This document shows positions 47,008 through 56,086 of a stretch of DNA of 64,000 bases, one piece after another. The position numbers and the translations under genes are program-made. The notes beneath the pieces are model-generated. The model did no database searches. It saw nothing but the letters and a program-made list of their open reading frames with translations, and had not been told where the DNA came from. Each line of letters begins with the position of its first letter. Position 1 is the first letter of the stretch. The stretch comes from Turneriella parva DSM 21527 (lineage in GTDB: Bacteria > Spirochaetota > Leptospiria > Turneriellales > Turneriellaceae): positions 3,472,001-3,536,000 of the forward strand of contig NC_018020.1 of NCBI RefSeq assembly GCF_000266885.1, in the 5' to 3' direction.

Positions 47008-47583
47008 TTCTATGTCATTGCCTAGCGTCGCGAAGAGATAGAAAGGCAGAAGAGCGCCTCGTCATTGTAAGTTCCTTCCAGGCTTCAACGCTGGTTGTGT
47101 AACGATTGCTATATATGAAGATCGCGACGCTCCGCGATCGCTGCAAGAGTTTTACACAGGCGCATTCGCAAAACCCGCGAAGAGTTGTCGGCGCGATGGA
47201 TCAGGTTTCGTCTTACGCTGCGTTCGCGAGCCTTCGTTCATTCGTACGCGGCGGAAATTACGGAGAGCTCGCGAACTCCGCTTTCATTAAACCTCTGGCG
47301 CCTCGTCAGATAAAGTGCGGGTTTTGCGAACACGCCACAGCCCTGCCCCCAAGCGACCGCTTGACGGCAACGACATAGAACAAATTTTACGCGCTGCGCC
47401 GCGACCACTGCGTTGGGTCGCGTGCTCGGCCCTGCGCGCCAAAGATGCCTTCGTCGCACAAGCGGGACGCTTGTTTGGTGCTCCTCAGGCAGGCGCTGCG
47501 GGCACATGCGCTTCGCGTAAAACGCAATAGCTGAGATGCAAAACACTTTACACCCGCAGGCGCACGTCAGCGTAAAATCCACG
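47008..47583 (+). repeat. Type F cassette, copy 9 (C55)
   Basis: 576 bp, attC 47375-47589 (family F). Divergent copy, precedes the duplicated cassette C56 just as copy 4 precedes C24. Confidence 0.85.
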
Positions 47584-48448
47584 TTGTCTGAAATAATTGT
47601 GCCTTTGTTCTCCGCCGACCTCGTGTCGGCGCACGGACTCCGCATTGCAGCACTGTGCATTCCCGAACTTTAATGATACTGAGAATCGACCACTATGGAA
47701 CAAACTCTCCGCGTCGGAAACGGTGACGAAGCATAATTTTTATGATCATATCTCTTTGCTCAAAATAAGCTCGGAAACACGCGATCAGTGAAATTATCGC
47801 CGCTAAGCCAAAAAGCCAGTTACCCCGTGGCGAGTTTAGGGCTAGATCTGTAAAAAACACTAGTCCAGCTACCGACGTCAGCACAACAAATTCGGTTAAT
47901 ACAAAAACTACCCAAAAAATGGAATTCTTAACGTGTAAAAACAGTAATGGTTCCAAACGCCTGACCATCAAGCCATATTTATCAGGTTTTATTCGCCCAT
48001 TGTATCTTAGCAACAGCCGATGATAAATTCGACGCATCGATCGACTAAATTTAAGGCGCTTCTGATTCATTTTGAGTTACCACGTAAATGGCAAATACTT
48101 GTTAGCACTTAGGCTTAGGCATTACGGCTGTAAAGCCAGATTCCGAGAAGCTTAGAAGGATTAGTTATGCGTACTGAACCCAAGTATTCGCGCGGTCATC
48201 CTAACCGCGCTCACAGGCACAATTACTTCAGACAACAAGATTTACCTGCTGCGCTCGCTGCGGTGCCGTAGCTCCTCGCGTGCTCGGCCTCCGGTGGCCT
48301 GAAATGCGTTGACGCCCGCGCTCTGTCGAGCTTTATTGGCGGGCGCAACGCAGCCACCTGCGGCACATCGATGGCGCGCCAAGAGCGGCTTCTCTAAGAA
48401 GACTGCATTTATTGTGCGGCGCACCATCGACGTCAGGTAAATCCAACG
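47584..48448 (+). repeat. Duplicated cassette C56 (copy b)
   Basis: 865 bp, same as C24 including gene, both hairpins (47613-47631 and 48190-48210) and terminal repeats. Confidence 0.88.
47693..48070 (-). CDS. Two-helix membrane protein (copy b)
   Basis: Single gene of C56, 125 aa; the predicted protein is identical to that of C24: basic N-terminal region, two membrane helices, basic tail. Identity at base level, including non-coding parts, points to recent duplication by cassette excision and re-insertion. Confidence 0.7.
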   Translation of the reverse strand: MNQKRLKFSRSMRRIYHRLLLRYNGRIKPDKYGLMVRRLEPLLFLHVKNSIFWVVFVLTEFVVLTSVAGLVFFTDLALNSPRGNWLFGLAAIISLIACFRAYFEQRDMIIKIMLRHRFRRGEFVP

Positions 48449-48454
48449 TTGTCT
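48230..48454 (+). repeat. attC site closing C56 (family A)
   Basis: 225 bp. R'' AGACAAC, R' GTTGTCT. Confidence 0.88.
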
Positions 48455-48479
48455 GAAATAATTGCGCTCTTGTACTTCC

Positions 48480-48495
48480 TCGCCATCCGTGGCGA
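48480..48495 (+). repeat. TCC-loop hairpin 21
   Basis: TCGCC-atccgt-GGCGA at the start of C57. Bottom-strand loop ACGGAT. Confidence 0.6.
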
Positions 48496-48557
48496 CGCGG
48501 CTTTATCTACGGCCACGGAAATTTGTACTGCGATTCGCTCGCTAAATTGCTTGGACA

Positions 48558-49298
48558 TTACTGAGGGCAGTACAGAGAATAACCGTCACCGAGATAGACC
48601 CGAACTATCTTCTCGTCCCAATTTTCTACCTCTTCTATAACGCACAGATCACGATTTATTCGATAGCGCTTTTCCTCGAATTCCATAGTTGGCAATATCT
48701 TATTAACCTTGTCAAATTCCTCTTCTTGGACAAATGCATTTATTTTCGGGTGCCACCTCAAGCGATAAGTGCCTGCTTTTTCACCATAACGTTTAATGAT
48801 CAAGAAATGATTTTCGATTGTATAACTACCTTTGCCTTTAACAGGGATCTGCTCTTGCTCCCCCGCTATGCCAAGATATTCCATACCTCTAAAATCAATT
48901 TTATTCCTGGCAAGTAGCTGGAAAAAATCCCCACTATGACCGTGTGCATCCGAAACAAAGCCCTCTTTAAGGCGCATTTTCAATTTCGATTTACTTTGAA
49001 GACTTGGTGAGAGTAGCGGGCCAAAGACATAACCGTTAATTTCTTTGCAATAGTACCACTGCCCGGTCATCGACATTATTGTTTCAGTCGATCCTTGCGG
49101 CCGGCAGAAAAGCTTTGTGCCGAAAGGTATAGCTATTATTGATTCGGCATCCTTTGACGGGGCTTTTCGCCCGATCACAAAATTGAATTTGTCGACATAC
49201 ATAGCGGCTTCTGTAGAGTCTAGCTTCGCTACACCGGCCAGAGAAATGGCAATCATCAGCAGCCTGGTGAAAGAGATTGATCGGGAACGATTTTCCAC
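48558..49298 (-). CDS. Exported SH3-like protein
   Basis: Single gene of C57, 246 aa, minus strand. Signal peptide about 1-32 (FTRLLMIAISLAGVAKLDSTEAA). An SH3b-like domain follows (IIAIPFGTKLFCRPQGS, GQWYYCKEINGYVFGPLLSPSL), then a C-domain with YLGIAGEQEQIPVKGKGSYTI and YRLRWHPKINAFVQEEEF. The layout parallels the C37 and C45 proteins, which may share a role at the cell envelope. Start GTG 49298 with GGGAG upstream. Confidence 0.72.
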   Translation of the reverse strand: MENRSRSISFTRLLMIAISLAGVAKLDSTEAAMYVDKFNFVIGRKAPSKDAESIIAIPFGTKLFCRPQGSTETIMSMTGQWYYCKEINGYVFGPLLSPSLQSKSKLKMRLKEGFVSDAHGHSGDFFQLLARNKIDFRGMEYLGIAGEQEQIPVKGKGSYTIENHFLIIKRYGEKAGTYRLRWHPKINAFVQEEEFDKVNKILPTMEFEEKRYRINRDLCVIEEVENWDEKIVRVYLGDGYSLYCPQ

Positions 49299-49398
49299 TC
49301 CGTACTCCCTTGTCTTACTGTAACTACGTCAATCTAATTTGAAACATCCTCCAAGCCAAGATTACGGATTCTTTGTCATATTTTAGTAACAACTTGCC

Positions 49399-49420
49399 GC
49401 CCGGCCGTCCGTGGCCGGGC
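49399..49420 (+). repeat. TCC-loop hairpin 22
   Basis: GCCCGGCC-gtccgt-GGCCGGGC at the end of C57. Bottom-strand loop ACGGAC. Confidence 0.72.
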
Positions 49421-49439
49421 TCGCAAGCGCAATTACTTC

Positions 49440-49654
49440 AGACAACAAATTTTACGCGCTGCGCCGCGACCACTTCGTTGGGTCGCGTGCTCGGGTCTCC
49501 GCGGCAAAGATCGCGGACGACGCGCACACCGGGCGGTGTGTTTTCGCGCGTCGCCGCGAGCCGCTACGACCACATTTTTTGACGCAAATCGGCTTTACAA
49601 TTTGAATAAATGACACAAGCGTCAAAAAACGCCAGCGTAAAATCCACGTTCTAT
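49440..49654 (+). repeat. attC site closing C57 (family D)
   Basis: 215 bp. R'' AGACAAC, R' GTTCTAT. C57 ends: ...AATTGCGCT / AGCGCAATT..., a compensated change relative to C43 and C45. Confidence 0.88.
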
Positions 49655-50225
49655 GTCATTGCCTAGCGTCGCGAAGAGATAGAAAAGCCGAAGAGCGCCT
49701 CGTCCTTGCAAGCTGCTTCCAGGCCTCAACGCTTGTTGTGTAACGACTGCTACAGATGAAGATCGCGACGCTCCGCGATCGCTGCAAGAGTTTTACCCAG
49801 GCGTATTCGCAAAACCCGCGAAGAGTTGTCGGCGCGATGGATCAGATTTCATCTTGCGCTACGTTCGCGAGCCTTCGTTTTTTCGTACGCGGCGGGAATT
49901 ACCGAAAGCTCGCGAACTCCGCTTTCATTAAACCTCTGGCGCGTCGTCGGGTAAAGTGCGGGCTTTGCGAACACGCCACAGCCCTACCCCCTAAGCGATC
50001 GCTTGACGGCAACGACATAGAACAAATTTTACGCGCTGCGCCGCGACCACTGCGTTGGGTCGCGTGCTCGGCCCTACGCGCCAAAGATGCCTTCGTCGCA
50101 CAAACGGGACGTTTGTTTGGTGCTCCTCAGGCAGGCGCTCCGGGCACATGCGCTTCGCGTAAAACGCAACGGTTGAAATGCAAAACACTTTACACCCGCA
50201 GGCGCACGTCAGCGTAAAATCAACG
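49649..50225 (+). repeat. Type F cassette, copy 10 (C58)
   Basis: 577 bp, attC 50017-50231 (family F). GTGCGGGCTTTGCGAA instead of GTGCGGGTTTTGCGAA in the long-range stem. Confidence 0.85.
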
Positions 50226-50683
50226 TTGCCCGCCATGCCTATGCGTGGCCGAAAAATAAAAGAGATACTGTGTGCAGTCGAGCTTGCGGCTTGCTATTTC
50301 GGTGAAGATTAGAGTTTGGCGACTGGCGCAAGCACGACTGCTCGGTGGGCCCTCCTGGTATCGAGGTTCGTGAGCGTCAGAAATCCTACTATTTGTTCGA
50401 ATTCGGTATTGCGGCTTCGCAGGCCACGCATCGCGAGCTTGAGAGCGATTGGCCCCTGCCCGATCAATGCGACGTCGCGCTCGCGAGTCGGCACGGCGGG
50501 CAACAGATTTTACAAGCTGCGCCGCCATTCGCTGCGCGAAAGGCGTGCTCGGTCTCGGCGACGAAGATGCGTCGACACCCGCGCTCTGTCGAGCTTCATT
50601 GGCGGGCGCGCCGCAGTCGCCTTCGACACAATTTGGGTTGCGCCGAAGACGGCACACCCCAAATCGTCTTGTAAAATCAAACG
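50226..50683 (+). repeat. Type E cassette, copy 15 (C59)
   Basis: 458 bp, attC 50498-50689. Subtype I, near copy 10. Confidence 0.85.
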
Positions 50684-51142
50684 TTGCCCGCCATGCCTAT
50701 GCGTGGCCGAAAAATAGAAGAAGCACTGTGTGCAGTCGAGCTTGCGGCTTGCTAATTCGGTGAAGATTAGAGTTTGGCGGCTGGCGCAAGCACGACTGCT
50801 TGGTTGGCGCTCCTGGCTTCGATGTTTGTGTGCGTCAGAAATCCTACTATGCGTTCGAATTCGGTATTGCGGCTTCGCAGGCCACGCATCGCGAGCTTGT
50901 GAGCCATTGACCCCTGCCCGATCGATGCGACGTCGCGCTCGCGAGTCAGCACGGCGGGCAACAGATTTTACAAGCTGCGCCGCCATTCGCTACGCGAAAG
51001 GCGTGCTCGGTCTCGGCGACGAAGATGCGTCGACGCCCGCAGCTCAGTTGAGCTTTATTGGCGGGCGCGCCGCAGTCGCCTTCGACACAATTTGGGTTGC
51101 GCCGAAGACGGCGCACCCCAAATCGTCTTGTAAAATCAAGCG
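50684..51142 (+). repeat. Type E cassette, copy 16 (C60)
   Basis: 459 bp, attC 50956-51148. Subtype I, near copy 7; tandem with copy 15. Confidence 0.85.
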
Positions 51143-51717
51143 TTCTATGTCATTGCCTAGCGTCGCGAAGAGATGAAAAAGCCGAAGAGCGCCTCTTCAT
51201 TGTAAGCTCCCTCCAGGCTTCAACGCTGGTAGTGTAACGGACGCTACAGATGAAGATCGCGACGCTCCGCGATCGCTGCAAGAGTTTTACCCAGGCGCAT
51301 TCGCAAAACCCGCTAAGAGTTGTCGGCGCGATGGATCAGATTTCGTCTTGCGCTACGTTCGCGAGCCTTCGTTCATTCGTACGCGGCGGAAATTACCGAG
51401 AGCTCGCGAACTCCGCTTTGATTCAACCTCAGGCGCCTCGTCAGGTAAAGTGCGGGTTTTGCGAACACGCCACAGCCCTACCCTAAGCGACCGCTTGACG
51501 GCAACGACATAGAACAAATTTTACGCGCTGCGCCGCGACCACTCCGTTGGGTCGCGTGCTCGGCCCTGCGCGCCAAAGATGCCTTCGTCGCACAAACGGG
51601 ACGTTTGTTTGGTGCTCCTCAGGCAGGCGCTCCGGGCACATGCGCTTCGCGTAAAACGCAATGGTTGAAATGCAAAACACTTTACACCCGCAGGCGCACG
51701 TCAGCGTAAAATCAACG
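51143..51717 (+). repeat. Type F cassette, copy 11 (C61)
   Basis: 575 bp, attC 51509-51723 (family F). Same subgroup as copies 1, 5, 7. Confidence 0.85.
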
Positions 51718-51751
51718 TTGTATGCCATTCAGCCATTGATAGGAGTTACCG

Positions 51752-53188
51752 ATGAAAAAAAAGAAGTCAATAGTGAAGAGTTCGCCGAAAGAGCTACAAA
51801 CATCCATCAGTTCTCTGAATAAACCACTAGCAAATTACATTCAATCCCTGGGCCTCCCAACTGAAAATGTACTTTCGCCGATTGCGGAGCGGTCCAAAGT
51901 ATTGACTAATTTGGGCGAAACGTTAGAGCTTTTACCCGAAGAAGAGCGCATAAAATCCACATATCTAACAAAGTTTACGGTGGCCATTTCCAGCGGCCTA
52001 TTTGATGGCGCCATAAATTATCTTTGGGATCAAACCATAAAAGCCCTTAGAAGCTTGATCGTCGAATTTGACCTGCCTTATTTTTTTCAGATCGCGGAGA
52101 CTATCGCCAGCAAATACAGAAATTGCAGTACTGTCGAAGACATGGAAGATATTTCTGAACATGATCTACTAGAAATCTGTCGTAGAATAGGCGTCATCTC
52201 TGACATAAACTTCAAGCGCCTCGAATACGTGAATTATATGCGTAATCATGCTAGTGCCGCACACCCGAACGATAATCAGGTTACTGGGTTAGAAATACTA
52301 ACTCTTTTGGAAAACTGCCTACGTTACGCGATTACTGCTAAACCAGATCATTCCGTCATCACGATGTATCAGCTCATCCACAATATGCGAACACAAGATA
52401 TTGCGGAAACTGATGTTCCCCTTATTGAGAGCGAACTAGCAAAACAACCAACGGAACGCATTGACGACTTCCTTGGCTCGGTTTTTGGCAACTATTGTGA
52501 TCCGAGAATCCAAACTGGGCTCCGATCCAATATTGAAAAATTGGTCTCAGGAATCTGGACTTGCGCTTCCGAGGCAAAACGATATGAGATTGGTGGTCGA
52601 TATGGATATTACAGAAAGAATGCCGATACCACAAGAAAGAACAATGCCGAACGCTTTTTGGCGTTAGTTGACGGGCTTGCATACAAAGACGAAGATAGCC
52701 TGGGTGTTGAACTCTTAGAAAAACTTTCGAATTTGCGAAGCACGCACTTTGAATTCAATAACTTCTATAATGAGTTACCCCATGCCGAATCTTTATTAAG
52801 CTCTCTGCCTCTAACGGGTCAAATACCTATGGCTGCAAAACATCAATTTACAAAAGTTGTATCAATTTGCTACGCTGGCAATGGGAAAGGTTATCGAGAC
52901 GGCGTTTGCACTTCGGCTATACCTATATATGAGAAATGTATTGATCTTTTTACGGATAGCGAAATTGCCATCTTTGTTCGCCTATTTTCAGATCCCGAAT
53001 TTCTGACAGATGCACACCAGACAACCGTTCAGAAGCGGTATCGCAACCTCTGCGAAATATTGAGAACGAAAACACGAAATGTTCATCTGACTCGGTTACT
53101 TGCTTTTATAATAAAGGAAAAAGACATTACGGTTGTTCACAAGTTGACCGACTATCAAAACCTGCTGAAGCAGATACCCAGAGGCTGA
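51752..53188 (+). CDS. Large helical protein with HEPN-like motif
   Basis: Single gene of C62, 478 aa, soluble, alpha-helical throughout. Near residue 165 it reads LEYVNYMRNHASAAHPN: an R followed six residues later by H, as in HEPN ribonucleases, with RN and AHPN context common in abortive-infection HEPN proteins. A GRYGYYRKNADTTRKNNAERF stretch is found near residue 290. TAGGAG precedes ATG. The motif alone does not prove nuclease activity. Confidence 0.6.
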   Translation: MKKKKSIVKSSPKELQTSISSLNKPLANYIQSLGLPTENVLSPIAERSKVLTNLGETLELLPEEERIKSTYLTKFTVAISSGLFDGAINYLWDQTIKALRSLIVEFDLPYFFQIAETIASKYRNCSTVEDMEDISEHDLLEICRRIGVISDINFKRLEYVNYMRNHASAAHPNDNQVTGLEILTLLENCLRYAITAKPDHSVITMYQLIHNMRTQDIAETDVPLIESELAKQPTERIDDFLGSVFGNYCDPRIQTGLRSNIEKLVSGIWTCASEAKRYEIGGRYGYYRKNADTTRKNNAERFLALVDGLAYKDEDSLGVELLEKLSNLRSTHFEFNNFYNELPHAESLLSSLPLTGQIPMAAKHQFTKVVSICYAGNGKGYRDGVCTSAIPIYEKCIDLFTDSEIAIFVRLFSDPEFLTDAHQTTVQKRYRNLCEILRTKTRNVHLTRLLAFIIKEKDITVVHKLTDYQNLLKQIPRG

Positions 53189-53193
53189 ACGGC

Positions 53194-53407
53194 ATACAAC
53201 AAAATTTACCTGCTGCGCTCCCTGCGGTGCCGTGGCTCCTCGGGTGCTCGGCCCTACGCGCCGAAGATGCCTTCGTCGCACAAGCGGGACGCTTGTTTTG
53301 CGCTCCTCAGGCAGGCGCTTCGGGCACATTTTTCGACGGGAAATGGCTTTACAACTTGAAATAATGACACAACCGTCGAAAAACGTCAGGTAAATTCCGC
53401 GTTGTCT
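53194..53407 (+). repeat. attC site closing C62 (family G)
   Basis: 214 bp. R'' ATACAAC, R' GTTGTCT. C62 ends: start GTTGTATGCCATTCAGCC, end GGCTGAACGGCATACAAC. Confidence 0.88.
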
Positions 53408-53430
53408 GAAATAATTGCGCCTTTGTACTC

Positions 53431-53449
53431 CGCCGACCTCGTGTCGGCG
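53431..53449 (+). repeat. TCC-type hairpin 23
   Basis: CGCCGAC-ctcgt-GTCGGCG at the start of C63. Loop TCG. The ~240 bases from here to the next gene show nothing I recognise. Confidence 0.6.
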
Positions 53450-53689
53450 CGGCAAATAGCTGCTAAAATAGTTCTAAATTATGGGCAGTTACTCTGTACG
53501 GGTTCTATTCCCGGTTTCTACTTTGTCAGCACTTGCTTGAGCTTAAAGCGGTGTAGAGCACACGTCCCAGAAATGCCGGCGGAAAAATTTTGCCAAAGTC
53601 GAAACTTCGGCCACCCTCGTATGTCTTAGGCGTACATCTGCTAAAGTGTATTTAAGCCGCCGGGTCTGACGGGCTTGCTGATTGGCTGA

Positions 53690-54052
53690 CTATCGCACGC
53701 AGCGGACGTAAAGAACACCATAGTGCTTATTATTGTCCATGTATATTCCATTCTTCGAATGTAATCCCCAGTATGAATAATAGTCCCCGGCATATTTCGA
53801 TGACGACCAATATGCACCTTGTTCCGGCCACGCTTTAGTTACCGCGCTGTTGTATGCAGCTATGAGTTCCTCGATACTTGGCAAGCGCATACCAAGGCTT
53901 TTACATTTCTCTGTAGCTTCTTTCCATTTCATTTCGCCTTGATAGGGACTCCACGTTATTCCCCCGCCTCCAGCGTACAAAGTTTGCCAGAACGGCGCCA
54001 GGCAGAGTGTGATACCCAATACAAATCTTACTTTTGAAAATGTTCGTTCCAT
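53690..54052 (-). CDS. Small secreted DUF1566-like protein
   Basis: Gene of C63, 120 aa, minus strand. Signal peptide about 1-27 (FVLGITLCLAPFWQTLYA). The mature part is a minimal DUF1566 module: WKEATEKCKSLGMRLPSIEELIAAYN, AYWSSSKYAGDYYSYWGLHSKNG and the closing VLYVRCVR. The same module is appended to an SH3 domain in C7. Confidence 0.85.
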   Translation of the reverse strand: MERTFSKVRFVLGITLCLAPFWQTLYAGGGGITWSPYQGEMKWKEATEKCKSLGMRLPSIEELIAAYNSAVTKAWPEQGAYWSSSKYAGDYYSYWGLHSKNGIYMDNNKHYGVLYVRCVR

Positions 54053-54141
54053 ATAGTAGATTATCGCTGTGATGTTCTCGATGCGTCAATCGATTTGACA
54101 ATGTTTTTTTGGGGCGGTTACGTGGTCATTTTAAACGTCCG

Positions 54142-54315
54142 TCACTTCGGGATGCATTTCCAAGTCATTTCACCACCGATATATTCATTTAACGGCAAAT
54201 CTTTTTCGATTAATTTCCCAGCCGCCTGACACGATTCTATAGTTTTAAAATCGTGCATAATCACCGATGGGTGTGCCTGAATACTTGCTGATATCAAAAT
54301 AACTAAAACAAACAT
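54142..54315 (-). CDS. Very small secreted protein
   Basis: Gene of C63, 57 aa, minus strand. MFVLVILISASIQAHPSV is a signal peptide; the mature ~43 residues contain two Cys (ESCQAAG, WKCIPK) that could form one disulfide. AAGGAG lies 5 bases before ATG 54315, which fixes the start. No family recognised. Confidence 0.62.
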   Translation of the reverse strand: MFVLVILISASIQAHPSVIMHDFKTIESCQAAGKLIEKDLPLNEYIGGEMTWKCIPK

Positions 54316-54405
54316 TTTTCTCCTTGGCACCCTTTGGTGTGGTTGTAAAGTCTTTTGCACATTAAGAAATATCAATCGCCGCTCGTCTCTCTCTGCATTC
54401 ACCTT

Positions 54406-54540
54406 ATGATCTGTCTTTTGGTTCCTCTCTTCCTGCTTTCAGTTTGTTACCTTGTTTTTAGGTCGACCGGCAATGGCTTACGGCGAGAGTTTCAACGGTT
54501 CGTTGAGAACCAGAAGATAATCTTACAGAGAATCATGTGA
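54406..54540 (+). CDS. Possible small membrane peptide
   Basis: 44 codons: a strongly hydrophobic first half (LLVPLFLLSVCYLVF) and a basic, polar second half. No clear ribosome binding site. It is divergent to the small secreted protein. Could be chance. Confidence 0.3.
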   Translation: MICLLVPLFLLSVCYLVFRSTGNGLRREFQRFVENQKIILQRIM

Positions 54541-54568
54541 CTCAATATCCGTCATGCATAGTACACGA

Positions 54569-54847
54569 TCAATGCGGGTCTTTTCTTAGCTTGAAAATCT
54601 CCTGCAGCTTTTTGTCGACGGTTTCCAGCTCACTCTGCACATCAAAGAACTCTTTGTAAGCTTCCGGGACAGTCTCCCTGAACTTTTGCTTATTCCGCTC
54701 TAATCGTTCAATATTTCTGCGAATATCCAGGCTGAATGTAATACCAACACTTCTGCGCATTTGCATTGTCGCCCAAATCGCAGTGGCAATCGATATAAGA
54801 ATCCCTGCTATAGACAAAGCATGTCCGATGTATTCTTTCAAATCCAT
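54569..54847 (-). CDS. Small membrane-anchored coiled-coil protein
   Basis: First reverse gene of C63, 92 aa. One membrane helix (about residues 9-28, ALSIAGILISIATAIWATM) is followed by a charged helical region with a coiled-coil pattern (NIERLERNKQKFRETV, QSELETVDKKLQEIF). No family recognised. Confidence 0.66.
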   Translation of the reverse strand: MDLKEYIGHALSIAGILISIATAIWATMQMRRSVGITFSLDIRRNIERLERNKQKFRETVPEAYKEFFDVQSELETVDKKLQEIFKLRKDPH

Positions 54848-54961
54848 TTCGTTTTACTGCCATTCCGGAATTTACTAAATATGATCATAGGCAAACTGAT
54901 AACAGCTATGACCCATTCCGCGTAAAGAAAATATTCCGTTACAATCAATGACCGAAATTTC

Positions 54962-54982
54962 GCCCGGCCCTCCTAGCCGGGC
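54962..54982 (+). repeat. TCC-loop hairpin 24
   Basis: GCCCGGC-cctccta-GCCGGGC at the end of C63. Confidence 0.68.
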
Positions 54983-55001
54983 TCACAGGCGCAATTACTT
55001 C

Positions 55002-55198
55002 AGACAACAAATTTTACGCGCTGCGCCGCTGCGGTGCCGTAGCTCCTCGCGTGCTCGGGTCTCCGCGGCAGGAGATCGCGGACGACGCGCACACCGGGAG
55101 GTGTGTTTTCGCGCGTCGCCGCGAGCCGCTCCGACCACATTTTGACTTGCTGTGAAGACCCAGCAAGTCAAAACGTCAGCGTAAAATCCACGTTGTCT
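55002..55198 (+). repeat. attC site closing C63 (family D)
   Basis: 197 bp. R'' AGACAAC, R' GTTGTCT. Right arm as in the C33 site. Confidence 0.87.
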
Positions 55199-55221
55199 GA
55201 AATCGCCATCAGAGAATATTC

Positions 55222-55256
55222 TTGTCGAAGCCGGCCTATTTTAATACACTGTATTA
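55222..55256 (+). promoter_or_regulatory. Promoter and operator of the C64 PIN module
   Basis: TTGTCG, 17-base spacer, TACACT (55245-55250). The -10 lies inside the perfect palindrome TAATACA-c-TGTATTA (55242-55256), 3 bases before the antitoxin ATG: a compact autorepression layout. Confidence 0.65.
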
Positions 55257-55259
55257 CAT

Positions 55260-55478
55260 ATGCGTAAAGTGATTACCGTAAGCCTTCAGCCCGAGCTAAG
55301 CAGGAAGTTGGATAAATCCGTAAAGGCAAACAAGACCACCCGTAGTGAAATCGTGAAAAAGGCACTGGATCAATATCTCTATCAACAAGAGACTAATCGA
55401 ATACGGGCTAAACTAAGGCCATATGCTGAAAAAGCCGGTTTCTATAGTGAAGAAGATGTTTTTCGGGCCATTTCTTGA
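55260..55478 (+). CDS. RHH antitoxin of PIN module
   Basis: First gene of C64, 72 aa. RKVITVSLQPELSRKLDKSVKANKTTRSEIVKKALDQYL is a ribbon-helix-helix DNA-binding domain; the tail (IRAKLRPYAEKAGFYSEEDVFRAI) is the toxin-binding part typical of PIN partners. The toxin TTG overlaps its stop codon. Confidence 0.9.
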   Translation: MRKVITVSLQPELSRKLDKSVKANKTTRSEIVKKALDQYLYQQETNRIRAKLRPYAEKAGFYSEEDVFRAIS

Positions 55479-55876
55479 AGATCGTAATCGATACAAATGT
55501 ACTCATCTCTGCGCTGATTTTCCCAGGAGTCTCCTCCGAAGTTTTTGATTCCGCCGTGAATAATCATGAAATTTGGCTTTCTGAATGGATCATTCGGGAA
55601 TTCAGCCAGAAGTGTGCGGAAAAATTCAAAATACCCCGTGAGGCTCTTAGCGAGACCTTGAAGCATTTGGGTGAAAGGGTAAACATAGCAATACCCACAG
55701 GGCAAAGGCCAGAAGTATGCCGAGATCCAGATGATAACAATGTGCTTTGGGTCGCGAATGCAATAGGGGCAGACATACTTCTTACTGGTGACCAAGATTT
55801 ACTGGTATTGAAAAGGTTTAAAAATACCCAAATTCTCTCTCCCAGAGACTACAAGGCCGGCTATATGGCATCGTAG
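55475..55876 (+). CDS. PIN domain toxin (VapC-like, COG1569 type)
   Basis: Second gene of C64, 133 aa. MKIVIDTNVLISALIFPG, SEWIIREFSQKC, CRDPDDNNVLWVANAIGADILLTGDQDLL give the four acidic positions of the PIN site. The start is TTG, set by the conserved N-terminus and a 4-base overlap with the antitoxin gene. Confidence 0.93.
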   Translation: MKIVIDTNVLISALIFPGVSSEVFDSAVNNHEIWLSEWIIREFSQKCAEKFKIPREALSETLKHLGERVNIAIPTGQRPEVCRDPDDNNVLWVANAIGADILLTGDQDLLVLKRFKNTQILSPRDYKAGYMAS

Positions 55877-55891
55877 TCAGATGGCGACTTC

Positions 55892-56086
55892 AGACAACAA
55901 ATTTTATTTGCTGCGCTCCCTGCGGTGCCGTAGCTCCTCGGGTGCTCGGTCTCCGGTGACAAAGATGCATGGACGCCCGCGCTCTATCGAGCTTGGTTGG
56001 CGGGCGCCATGCAGTCACCTACGACACATTTTGGCTTGTGTCGAAGACGCCACAAGCCAAAACGTCAAATAAAATACGCGTTGCCC
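55892..56086 (+). repeat. attC site closing C64 (family H)
   Basis: 195 bp. R'' AGACAAC, R' GTTGCCC. C64 ends: start GTTGTCTGAAATCGCCATC, end GATGGCGACTTCAGACAAC. Confidence 0.88.
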
